A stretch of 64,000 bases of DNA. Source: an uncultured Clostridia bacterium (GTDB lineage Bacteria > Bacillota > Clostridia > Christensenellales > UBA1242). The position numbers and the translations under genes were made by a program. Location: assembly GCA_944341445.1 (NCBI GenBank), contig CALVLZ010000004.1:62001-126000 (forward strand), written 5' to 3'. Shown here one piece after another: positions 8,741 to 15,689 of this stretch. The notes beneath the pieces were generated by a model. The model ran no database searches. It worked only from the letters and a program-made list of their open reading frames with translations, and had not been told where the DNA came from. The first letter of the stretch is position 1. Each line of letters starts with the position of its first letter.

Positions 8741-9019
8741 ATGTCAAAACAATCAAGTTCTTGTTCTTCAAGAAGTAGTGCTTCAAGAAAATCTGCAAGC
8801 ACAAGTAAAAGAGCTTTAAACAGTGCTATGGAATCAAGCACAGAAAGCTCTTTAAGTTCAAAAAGAGCAGCTAGAACATCAAAAACAGAAAGTGCTAAAG
8901 ATTGTTCTAATTCTAAAAGTGCTAAAAGTTCTGTTAGAAGTAGCAAAACAGAAAGTGGTAAAGATTGTTGCAAAACTTCTCGTAGTAGTAGAACAAGAAA
9001 AACAACTAATTGTAAATAG
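8741..9019 (+). CDS. Small Ser/Lys/Arg-rich protein with cysteines (unknown)
   Basis: 92 residues with a strong GGAGGTGA ribosome site 5 bases before the ATG and its own terminator, so it looks like a real, well-translated gene. By count 32 of 92 residues are Ser, 22 are Lys/Arg and only 6 Asp/Glu, with 5 Cys; there is almost no hydrophobic residue and no membrane segment. A nine-residue unit SKTES[A/G]KDC occurs twice (residues 47-55 and 68-76). I recognise no family. A highly basic, disordered chain could bind nucleic acid or polyanions, and the cysteines could crosslink; this is inference only. It ends with TAG. Confidence 0.7.
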   Translation: MSKQSSSCSSRSSASRKSASTSKRALNSAMESSTESSLSSKRAARTSKTESAKDCSNSKSAKSSVRSSKTESGKDCCKTSRSSRTRKTTNCK

Positions 9020-9031
9020 TAAAACCTAAAA

Positions 9032-9066
9032 AAAGAAATGCTAAAGTTAGCATTTCTTTTTATTTT
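9032..9066 (+). terminator. Terminator after the Ser-rich gene
   Basis: Hairpin AAAGAAATGCTAA with loop AGT and TAGCATTTCTTT, then a T tract. Confidence 0.85.
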
Positions 9067-9286
9067 AAAAACATTTAATTATTGCTTTACAATTATTACT
9101 TAATTTGATACTATATTTAAGTAATCATTTTGTAAGTATTTTTAAAATTTTTTAAAAAATATTTATTAAAATTGTTGCATTTTAAATAAAATTTTGATAT
9201 ATTATATTTGCGTGAAAGTTAATTAACATTTTTTCAAAAAAGTTAATATATAATATAAACGTCACGCATAATTGAATAAAATATGT
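9067..9286 (+). promoter_or_regulatory. Leader/promoter region of the tRNA cluster
   Basis: 220 AT-rich bases without an ORF. A likely -10 (TATAAT) lies near 9250. A 7-bp inverted repeat TGCGTGA (9209-9215) / TCACGCA (9262-9268) brackets the promoter area; the GC-rich arms stand out in this sequence, but whether it is an operator is unknown. Confidence 0.4.
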
Positions 9287-9362
9287 GGGAGTTTAGCTCA
9301 GTTGGGAGAGCATCTGCCTTACAAGCAGGAGGTCATAGGTTCGAGCCCTATAACTCCCACCA
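9287..9362 (+). tRNA. tRNA-Val (anticodon TAC)
   Basis: Cloverleaf folds with acceptor GGGAGTT/AACTCCC, D arm GCTC/GAGC, anticodon arm TCTGC-CTTACAA-GCAGG giving anticodon TAC, T arm ATAGG-TTCGAGC-CCTAT and an encoded CCA end. Confidence 0.96.
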
Positions 9363-9375
9363 TTTATTTTAATAT

Positions 9376-9450
9376 GCGGAAGTGACTCAGTGGTAGAGTG
9401 TCGCCTTTCCAAGGCAAAAGTCGCGAGTTCAAATCTCGTCTTCCGCTCCA
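9376..9450 (+). tRNA. tRNA-Gly (anticodon TCC)
   Basis: Acceptor GCGGAAG/CTTCCGC, anticodon loop TTTCCAA (anticodon TCC), T loop TTCAAAT flanked by GCGAG/CTCGT, encoded CCA. The anticodon stem has one mismatch in my pairing, otherwise canonical. Confidence 0.94.
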
Positions 9451-9518
9451 TTTATTTTTACAAAAGACCTTGAAACTGCTAGAATTATTCTAATGGTTTT
9501 AAAAAATTAAAATAATCT

Positions 9519-9593
9519 GGCACCATAGCCAAGCGGTAAGGCAAAGGTCTGCAAAACCTTCATTCCCCAGTTCAAATCTGGGTGGTGCCTCCA
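9519..9593 (+). tRNA. tRNA-Cys (anticodon GCA)
   Basis: Acceptor GGCACCA/TGGTGCC, anticodon loop CTGCAAA with anticodon GCA, T arm CCCAG-TTCAAAT-CTGGG, discriminator T and encoded CCA. Confidence 0.95.
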
Positions 9594-9602
9594 ATTTAAT
9601 AT

Positions 9603-9689
9603 GCCGAAGTGGCGGAATAGGCAGACGCACAGGACTTAAAATCCTGCGGTGGCAACATCGTACCGGTTCAAGTCCGGTCTTCGGCACCA
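9603..9689 (+). tRNA. tRNA-Leu (anticodon TAA)
   Basis: 87 bases with the long variable arm of class II tRNAs: acceptor GCCGAAG/CTTCGGC, anticodon arm CAGGA-CTTAAAA-TCCTG (anticodon TAA), T arm CCGGT-TCAAGTC region, encoded CCA. Its 3' half from 9643 is duplicated 187 bases downstream. Confidence 0.95.
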
Positions 9690-9719
9690 AAGAGAGCGAG
9701 CAATCGCTCTTTTTTATTT
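9643..9719 (+). repeat. 77-bp direct repeat, copy 1 (3' half of tRNA-Leu plus terminator)
   Basis: Runs from the anticodon stem 3' side of tRNA-Leu through its CCA end and terminator; identical base for base to 9830-9906. Confidence 0.95.
9693..9716 (+). terminator. Terminator of the tRNA cluster
   Basis: AGAGCGA, loop GCAA, TCGCTCT, then six T. An identical copy sits at 9880-9903 within the downstream repeat. Confidence 0.9.
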
Positions 9720-9829
9720 AGGATTTTAAGTCCCACGGACTTAACTCCTGTCGGAGCCAGACCGCGAACAAGTCGCTCCCGGCTTTGGCTAAAAACAAGC
9801 ACACAGGCTTGTTTTCTTAACGCGTCGCC
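9720..9829. mobile_element. 110-bp hairpin-rich insert between tRNA-Leu repeats
   Basis: GC-richer than its surroundings. It contains AAGTCC-CAC-GGACTT (9728-9742), CTCC-TGTC-GGAG (9745-9756) and AAAACAAGC-ACACAG-GCTTGTTTT (9792-9815). Its first 14 bases are the reverse complement of the tRNA anticodon arm at 9632-9645. It codes for nothing credible. I read it as a remnant or miniature element that entered at the tRNA; the type of element is not recognised. Confidence 0.5.
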
Positions 9830-9906
9830 CCTGCGGTGGCAACATCGTACCGGTTCAAGTCCGGTCTTCGGCACCAAAGAGAGCGAGCAATCGCTCTTTT
9901 TTATTT
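9830..9906 (+). repeat. 77-bp direct repeat, copy 2 (orphan tRNA-Leu 3' half)
   Basis: Perfect second copy of 9643-9719 without a 5' tRNA half, so it cannot make a tRNA. This is the pattern left when an element integrates in or excises from the 3' end of a tRNA gene. Confidence 0.92.
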
Positions 9907-9973
9907 TAAAAATTGAAATATTTTGTTAATTTTAGGATTAAAAATTATAAAATAATAATGCAGTGATAGCAAT

Positions 9974-10003
9974 AAAAAAATCCCTAATTTAGGGATTTTT
10001 TAT
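9974..10003 (-). terminator. Terminator of the 10.0-10.5 kb gene
   Basis: AAAAAATCCCTAA / TTTAGGGATTTTTT palindrome; usable in both directions, directly after the stop of the minus-strand gene. Confidence 0.8.
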
Positions 10004-10461
10004 CTTGATTTTCTATTATACTTTTTCAATAACTCAATATTTTCTTTTTTCTTATTTTCAATATTTTCTTTTTGTTTGTCTGTTAATATCAAATTCCAAC
10101 GAGAAATTGATTTTTCATAAAATTCAGGGCCTCTATCTGAAAACCCAAAAACAATATTTCTTATTTCAGATTCAGAAGAAGCGCTATTACTTTTTTCCAT
10201 TAGAATCTTGTCAGCATCTTCTAGTGTGGCACCATTTTTTAATGCTTCTATTATTTCTAATGATATTGCTATATCGTCGCCCAAATAATACCCATCGTTA
10301 ACAGCGCGATTTACACATTTTTCCCAATCCTCATATCTTTCAGGGAAAATCAATTCTTTTCCTTTTTCAATCCAAAAAGGAACTTTTTTCTTCGCCTCTT
10401 GTCTTTTAGCGTTTAATTCTTTTTTAATAAAAGCTTCAATTTCTTCATAATTTTTACCCAT
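10000..10461 (-). CDS. Hypothetical protein, 153 aa
   Basis: Soluble, mostly helical, highly charged protein with no signal peptide or membrane segment. The N-terminus is Lys/Glu-rich (EEIEAFIKKELNAKRQEAKKK), the middle holds WEKCVNRAVNDGYYLGDDI and the C-terminus is again a charged helix. I do not recognise a family. It has its own terminator; a GGGGGA lies about 13 bases before the ATG, a long but possible spacing. It stands alone between the tRNA-Leu repeat and the broken cupin-GNAT gene, in what looks like an accessory patch. Confidence 0.7.
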   Translation of the reverse strand: MGKNYEEIEAFIKKELNAKRQEAKKKVPFWIEKGKELIFPERYEDWEKCVNRAVNDGYYLGDDIAISLEIIEALKNGATLEDADKILMEKSNSASSESEIRNIVFGFSDRGPEFYEKSISRWNLILTDKQKENIENKKKENIELLKKYNRKSR

Positions 10462-10681
10462 AATTTGTTAATTCCCCCAGTTAATTAATTATACACTAAA
10501 ATCTTAAAAAAAACAATACTTTTTAAAATCCAATGGATTAAATAATTTTTAATAACAAAAATTTTTTAATTTGTTTTTATTTTTTATATTCTTTTATATT
10601 CAACCATTATTTTAAATTTTAGTAGGAAATATTAATTTGTTATTAAATAATATTATTAAAATATAACATTTGGAGTAATTT
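10462..10681. other. AT-rich intergenic region
   Basis: 220 bases between divergent genes; presumably holds both promoters. Apart from a GGAG at 10672-10675 serving the ATG at 10682, nothing specific is seen. Confidence 0.5.
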
Positions 10682-11535
10682 ATGAAAATTGTTAAAAAAG
10701 AAGAAAGAGAAGTTTGGACAACAAAACAGCTAAAGTTTATGAGTATCCATTTAATATTAAAAACATTGATTGTTCAGTTGTTGAAATAAACGGCAGACAC
10801 CCACTTAAAGGCTGGTATAGAAACACAAGTGTTGACGAAATGATATATTGTAAAAATGGAACTGGCGTAATTGTTTTTGAAGAAGGAAGCTACACATTAA
10901 AAGAAGATGATGCAGTATTCATAGAAAAAAACAGGTGATATTATTGGGACGACAAAACAAATAACGCTTTTGTTCCTATGTGCAATCCTGCTTGGTCAGC
11001 AGAACAAGGTGAAAATAAAGAAATTGTAAAATTAGTTTATAAAAAAAATTGAAAAAAAGATAGTGAACAATTATTTGCATTAATTGATAATGTTTTAAAT
11101 AATTTAGAAAATCCTGAATATTTTATTCCTTATGAAAAATGGGAATATGAAAGTATGTTTGATGAAGAAAATTATGCACCATTATATGGAGCATATGATG
11201 GAGACAAACTAGTTGGTATGGCGCAACTATACGTTTCCCAAACAATGTTAGCAGATTTTAAAAAAGATTTTGGTTTGCCTTCAAGCACTAAAATTGCAGA
11301 ACTAGGCGGAAACCTTGTTTTGCCAGAATACCGCGGACTTGGAATAACAACAAATTTACAAAAAATTGAACTAGAAATTGCAAAACAAAGGGGCTTTGAT
11401 TATCTAATATCTATGGCACACCCAGATAATATTGGCAGTTGCAAAACACTTGAAAAAGTTGGCTTAAAGTTTGTTGGAGGACAAAAAGTTGCTAACGGAT
11501 TTTTAAGAAATTTATATATGTTAAAATTAAAATAA
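10682..11535 (+). pseudogene. Cupin-GNAT fusion gene with one frameshift and two in-frame TGA codons
   Basis: Translation would start at ATG 10682 (GGAG 6 bases upstream): MKIVKKEEREVWTTK, then the frame is lost at an AAAA run (10723-10726); one extra A restores KTAKVYEYPF. From 10714 on a single frame runs to TAA 11535, broken only by TGA at 10936 and 11050; there is no TAA or TAG in 274 codons. Residues ~15-110 form a small cupin (INGRHP, YYWDD, NPAWSAEQ). After the second TGA comes a GNAT acetyltransferase with the acetyl-CoA loop LPEYRGLGI and NIGSCKTLEKVGLKF. If TGA is read as Trp, both sites fit the family (R-W-Y-Y-W and K-N-W-K-K-D). It is either a decaying gene or a UGA-recoded one with a single-base error. 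Confidence 0.75.
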
Positions 11536-11562
11536 AACAATAATTTATAATAGATTAAAAAT

Positions 11563-11592
11563 AAAAAGAGCAGTTATATTTGCTCTTTTTTG
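11563..11592. terminator. Terminator between GNAT and FkbM genes
   Basis: AGAGCA / TGCTCT stem with A- and T-rich sides between convergent genes; overlaps the 3' end of the minus-strand gene. Confidence 0.8.
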
Positions 11593-12524
11593 TTTTTAGG
11601 TGTTGCAATTAGCACAACTTCTGTTGGGTAAACATAGCCACCATAATATCTTAAATAATAATTATAATTTTTGTTTAGATTATTGATTAGTAGGGGAATT
11701 TCCCACAAATGAGTGTTTTTGTGATAAACAGAAATTAATAACTTAGGTGTGTTTTTAATAATTGTGTTTTTTGCTCCATTTAATGCATCAATTTCATCGC
11801 CTTCAATGTCCATTTTAATCATAGTTAATTTTTCATTAATATCTTCATCTAAACTAACGCATTCAACACTTCCAAAATCGTCACTCTTTGTTCTGTTTGC
11901 AGAACTATCAACCAAACTTTCATCAATATTAATAAAACCTTTTTTATCCTTTAAAGCTTTGTTTTTTATCTCTATATTCTCATAATTTTTTAAGTTATTT
12001 TTTATTACATCGAAATTTTGTTTTGTTATTTCGTATATATAAATTTTTTTAAATGAATTTTCACCATATGTATTTATATAATCTAGTGTAGTGTCTCCCG
12101 TAAAGCCCCCAACATCAACAAAAACCTCATTTTCGCAATTTGGAATAATATCTAAATCAAAATAATGCTTATATTTATTATTCATTGCAAGTTTTAAAGA
12201 CTGCATATCGTAATTAACCCAATTGTTTAAAATTGAATAAAAAATATATTTTGAACTATAATCATTTAACATATTATAAACTTTTTCAATATTGTTTAAA
12301 TTATTAAAAATATCATCTGCTTTTTTATTAAAATAATCATAATTTTCATTTAATAAATCAATTTTTCCCCAATAGTCAAATTTATCAAAATAATCTTTTA
12401 AGCTGTTTTGATAAAATATTGGCAAACTTTTATAACCTATTAAAATATGATTAAAAAGTTGTTCTTTGCTAAAATTTCTTAACATTTCCATTAATTTATT
12501 AAATTTATTATCAATTATATTCAT
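11574..12524 (-). CDS. FkbM-family SAM-dependent methyltransferase
   Basis: 316 residues. The C-terminal two thirds fit the FkbM family: VFVDVGGFTGDTTLDY near residue 135 is the SAM-binding glycine loop, KIYIYEITKQNFDVIKNNL the following acidic strand, and KMDIEGDEIDALNGAKNTI near 238 the diagnostic motif. The N-terminal ~120 residues are helical and unassigned. Members O-methylate sugars or other small molecules, often in surface polysaccharide loci; no such genes are adjacent, so the substrate is unknown. It is one of few minus-strand genes and lies in the accessory patch between the tRNA cluster and ppa. Confidence 0.85.
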   Translation of the reverse strand: MNIIDNKFNKLMEMLRNFSKEQLFNHILIGYKSLPIFYQNSLKDYFDKFDYWGKIDLLNENYDYFNKKADDIFNNLNNIEKVYNMLNDYSSKYIFYSILNNWVNYDMQSLKLAMNNKYKHYFDLDIIPNCENEVFVDVGGFTGDTTLDYINTYGENSFKKIYIYEITKQNFDVIKNNLKNYENIEIKNKALKDKKGFINIDESLVDSSANRTKSDDFGSVECVSLDEDINEKLTMIKMDIEGDEIDALNGAKNTIIKNTPKLLISVYHKNTHLWEIPLLINNLNKNYNYYLRYYGGYVYPTEVVLIATPKNKKEQI

Positions 12525-12551
12525 TATTAAAGCACTCCATTTTAATATTGT

Positions 12552-12579
12552 TTGACTTTATTATATATATTAATATAAT
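12552..12579 (+). promoter_or_regulatory. Promoter of ppa
   Basis: TTGACT, 16-base spacer, TATAAT; 40 bases before the start codon. Confidence 0.75.
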
Positions 12580-12618
12580 TATATTAATGTTAAAGTAAGT
12601 TTATAAAGGAGATTTGTT

Positions 12619-13152
12619 ATGAATATCTGGAAAGATTTAAACCCAAGTCGTGTAACTCCAACAGATTTTATTGCTTGCATTGAAATTGAACAAGGAACAA
12701 AAAATAAATACGAATTAGATAAAGAAACAGGCATGTTAATTTTGGATAGAGTATTATACACATCAACACATTATCCAATGAATTATGGTTTTATTCCTTT
12801 AACTTATTGTGATGACAAAGACCCTTTAGATGTTTTTGTTTTATGCAGTCAACCAATACACAGTTTAAGTTTGGTAAGGTGTTATCCTATTGGTATTGTT
12901 AAAATGAAAGATAGAAGTGAAGGTGACGAAAAAATTATTGCAATACCATTTGGCGACCCTCAATATAATGAATACAAAGATATTTCCGAACTTCCAAAGC
13001 ATATTTTTGATGAATTAAAACATTTTTTAAGAACATACAAAGAATTAGAAGGAAAGTATGTTGAAGTTGAAGACACAATTTGCAATCACAAAGAAGCTGA
13101 AAATACAATTAGTGAATGTATAAAAAAATTTAATAAAAATTTTAAAAATTAA
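12619..13152 (+). CDS. ppa: Inorganic pyrophosphatase (family I)
   Basis: Hydrolyses pyrophosphate and so drives biosynthetic reactions. 177 residues, normal for soluble bacterial family I enzymes. Metal and substrate residues are in KYELDKETG near residue 33, DRVLYTSTHYPMNYGFIP near 47 and DDKDPLDVFVL near 70, where the Asp cluster binds Mg. AAAGGAG lies 7 bases before the ATG. It is transcribed alone from a good promoter and closed by a terminator. Confidence 0.95.
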   Translation: MNIWKDLNPSRVTPTDFIACIEIEQGTKNKYELDKETGMLILDRVLYTSTHYPMNYGFIPLTYCDDKDPLDVFVLCSQPIHSLSLVRCYPIGIVKMKDRSEGDEKIIAIPFGDPQYNEYKDISELPKHIFDELKHFLRTYKELEGKYVEVEDTICNHKEAENTISECIKKFNKNFKN

Positions 13153-13182
13153 AGAACTATAAAATAGTTCTTTTTTTTATCA
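13152..13182 (+). terminator. Terminator after ppa
   Basis: AAGAACTAT-AAA-ATAGTTCTT followed by eight or more T. Confidence 0.9.
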
Positions 13183-13273
13183 TTTAATGAAATGTTAATA
13201 AATTATGATTAAAACCAAACAAAATGTTAATAATATAGAAATTATTTTAAAAATATATTAAAAGGATGATATT

Positions 13274-14545
13274 ATGAACTCAGCAATTAACCCATTTAAA
13301 GAAAAGCCTGTTAATATTAACAAATGCTTTTTAAATTGGCAAAAAATTTTTGTAAAGCCATATAATAAAAAAACAGTTAACCCATACACAAAAGCAAGAA
13401 TTATATTAATGAACGGAACAGAATTTGAAGCAAATTGGTTTTCACACAGTTTTTCTAGACATTGTGCTGACAACAATTTAAGAAGAGAAGTGGCACTTAT
13501 TAGACGACAAGAACAACTTCAACAAAAATTGCTTTCAATGTTAAAGCCAACCGATGAAACACCACTTGAAGAAGCGTTATCTTATGAGCAACTTGCAGTT
13601 GATTTAACTGCAACGCTTGCAAAACACGTTAAAGATAAATATGTTAAACAACAGCTTAACTTTGCATTATTGGAAGATTTTGACCATTTATACCGTTTTT
13701 CTAACTTAATTGAAAGCGAGAACAATGTTGAAGCAACTAGTTTGATTGGAAAAACAACCGAAATAACAATTGGCAGACCAACAATAAGTGAGCACCGCCA
13801 TCCGTATGACGATATTAGATTTGCAATAAACAACAAAAAATCTGATTTGTTTACAAAACTAACAACAAACATAATAACCGCAGCCGAACAACAAACTATG
13901 AATTTTTATATGAATGTTTGCAACACTTATCCAACCGAAATGGGCAGAAAACTATTCGCTGAAATTGCAATGATTGAAGAAGAGCACGTTAGCGGATATG
14001 GTAGTTTAATAGACCCAAATTGCAGTTGGCTTGAAAATTTATTAATGCACGAATATGTTGAATGCTATTTATATTATTCCTGTTATTTAGATGAAGTGGA
14101 CGAAACAATTAAAGAAATATGGCATAATTGTTATTTAATTGAAGTTTCTCATCTTCATAAAGTTTGTGAACTTCTAGAAAAATATGAAAATAAAAGTTGG
14201 CAAGATGTTTTCACTTGCGGTGGTGATTTTCCAGAATTTATTAAATTAGGTGAAAACAAAGATTATGTTAGAAAAGTTTTAAAAGAAACTGTTAACATTA
14301 CTGCTTGTTGTGAAGACTATCTACCAATTAATGAACTTAAAGACGATGATAGATTTTTTAAATATAACAAGGCCTTAAACAAACCAGAACAATCTGTGCC
14401 AAGCAAAAAGGTTATTGTTAACCATATTAAAGAGTTTAATACTGATTATAGGTTTGAAGATAAACCACATCCAATATTGGAGTTACGTGATAGAAAGTGC
14501 GATAACTCTAAAATTGGAAGAGAAAAACAAAAAAGCGCTAAATAA
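13274..14545 (+). CDS. Ferritin-like di-iron fold protein
   Basis: 423 residues. Four helices carry the spaced Glu/His pairs of ferritin-like di-iron proteins: LLEDFDHLYRFSNLIE near residue 135, IAMIEEEHVSGYGSL near 233, LLMHEYVECYLYYS near 255 and LIEVSHLHKVCELLE near 290. An N-terminal segment of about 75 residues has several aromatic and Cys residues. The helix order suggests a manganese-catalase- or rubrerythrin-type bundle with an iron or manganese pair, perhaps in oxidative stress defence; I cannot name the subfamily. It is monocistronic with its own terminator. Confidence 0.65.
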   Translation: MNSAINPFKEKPVNINKCFLNWQKIFVKPYNKKTVNPYTKARIILMNGTEFEANWFSHSFSRHCADNNLRREVALIRRQEQLQQKLLSMLKPTDETPLEEALSYEQLAVDLTATLAKHVKDKYVKQQLNFALLEDFDHLYRFSNLIESENNVEATSLIGKTTEITIGRPTISEHRHPYDDIRFAINNKKSDLFTKLTTNIITAAEQQTMNFYMNVCNTYPTEMGRKLFAEIAMIEEEHVSGYGSLIDPNCSWLENLLMHEYVECYLYYSCYLDEVDETIKEIWHNCYLIEVSHLHKVCELLEKYENKSWQDVFTCGGDFPEFIKLGENKDYVRKVLKETVNITACCEDYLPINELKDDDRFFKYNKALNKPEQSVPSKKVIVNHIKEFNTDYRFEDKPHPILELRDRKCDNSKIGREKQKSAK

Positions 14546-14562
14546 TTTTAGTGCTTTTGTTT
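14530..14562 (+). terminator. Terminator after the ferritin-like gene
   Basis: AAAAGCGCTAAAT paired with ATTTTAGTGCTTTT overlapping the stop codon, then T-rich. Confidence 0.75.
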
Positions 14563-14646
14563 TAATTTTAGGTTAAGTTGTGAAATAAAAAAATCTCTAT
14601 TGCATAATATAATTTTAAGGTTATAAAAATATTATGCGGTGAAGGT

Positions 14647-15381
14647 ATGTTTGAATACACAATTAAAGCAAACTTAATAGACTATAATTTGCTGGAATAT
14701 ATGAAATATTCTTTATCACAAAACATAAATTGCATTGTTGCATTATCAAAAACAAAGCAAGAAAGCATACTTTCTGTTGCTTCAAATAACAAAAAAGAAT
14801 TAATTAATGCTTTAATTAAAGAAATAACAAAATATATAGCGTTTAAATTCAAAGAAAGTTTTTTTTATAATAATTTAAAACTAACGCAATTAAACCTTGA
14901 ATATAAAAAGGCACTTATTAAAGCATTAGTATTGTTTGACATAGAAAGTGACGAACGTTTTATTAAAAAGAATATAATTTTAACAAAAACAATTGATATT
15001 AATAGTTTATTTTATTTTAAGTTAAATTTATTAAAACTAAATTGGCAGGAAATGGTTAATGTTGCAAATAACAACGCTTGTGCATTTTTTTCTAATGAAA
15101 ACTTTTTAGAACTTATTAAATTTTTAATTGAAAGTATGCCAAAAAAGGAAAAACAGGTTAATGTTATTTTTAATAACAACAAGTTTGAAATAACTAATTC
15201 AAACAACAAAATTTTAAAAAATCAATTTGAAAACGAAAACAACATTGAATTAGCATTGGTTTCTAATTTAATTTACATTGCTCCTGAAAAAATAAATTTA
15301 TATTGCATAAATAATTTATCAAACTCAACTTTTAAAATTTTGTATCACATATTTAATAAAAACATAAATTTATTAGTTTAA
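14647..15381 (+). CDS. ytxC: YtxC-like putative sporulation protein
   Basis: 244 residues, mostly helical, rich in Asn, Lys and Leu, without signal peptide or membrane span. Its place directly upstream of the thrS T-box is the Bacillus and Clostridium arrangement ytxC-thrS, and size and the segment KALVLFDIESDERFIKKNIILTK in mid-protein agree with the YtxC family. The function of YtxC is unknown; it is listed as sporulation-associated. The call rests more on synteny and general similarity than on a diagnostic motif. Confidence 0.65.
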   Translation: MFEYTIKANLIDYNLLEYMKYSLSQNINCIVALSKTKQESILSVASNNKKELINALIKEITKYIAFKFKESFFYNNLKLTQLNLEYKKALIKALVLFDIESDERFIKKNIILTKTIDINSLFYFKLNLLKLNWQEMVNVANNNACAFFSNENFLELIKFLIESMPKKEKQVNVIFNNNKFEITNSNNKILKNQFENENNIELALVSNLIYIAPEKINLYCINNLSNSTFKILYHIFNKNINLLV

Positions 15382-15392
15382 CTATTTTATAA

Positions 15393-15420
15393 TTGACAAT
15401 AAATTTATTTGTGATATAAT
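15393..15420 (+). promoter_or_regulatory. Promoter of thrS
   Basis: TTGACA, 16-base spacer, TATAAT, just upstream of the T-box leader. Confidence 0.85.
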
Positions 15421-15435
15421 ATTATTAGTTTAATT

Positions 15436-15670
15436 ATGGGTTAACTAAAAGACAAGTAGAATTATTAGTAAATAATACAGAGAGTTGTGTATTGCTGAGA
15501 GCACAACAAACACTAACAATTTGAAACCACTTTTACACCATACGTTTTAAAATCTTTTCGATATAAAGGCATAATAAAGTGGCTTGAATTTCTTTCAAGC
15601 AAAAAAGGTGGAACCACGGGTAAATCTCGTCCTTTGTGTTAAAACAAAGGGCTTTTTGTTTTTTAAGCCC
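15436..15670 (+). promoter_or_regulatory. T-box riboswitch controlling thrS
   Basis: Leader of about 230 bases. The invariant T-box sequence AAGGTGGAACCACG lies at 15605-15618 and is followed by TCTCGTCC, which forms the antiterminator. Upstream, CAGAGAG...GAGAGC fits the AG-bulge/stem I region, and CCACTTT/AAAGTGG forms a long-range stem. Uncharged tRNA-Thr would pair with the specifier and the T-box loop and allow read-through. Threonine codons ACT (near 15511) and ACC (near 15526) lie in the right area; I cannot decide which is the specifier. Confidence 0.92.
15629..15668 (+). terminator. Regulated terminator of the thrS T-box
   Basis: CCTTTGT and ACAAAGG arms (15631-15650) followed by a T-rich run; competes with the antiterminator. 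Confidence 0.88.
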
Positions 15671-15689
15671 TAAAAGAAAGGAGAAAATT

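Noticed and set aside
9499..9877. Minus-strand ORFs with the sequence PKTGLEPVRCCHRR across the tRNAs
   Set aside because: These are the well-known false ORFs read antisense through tRNA genes; they cover tRNA-Cys, tRNA-Leu and the duplicated tRNA half.
15636..15689. Upstream ATG extension of thrS
   Set aside because: It lies within the T-box terminator; the ATG at 15690 has a good ribosome site and matches the conserved start.
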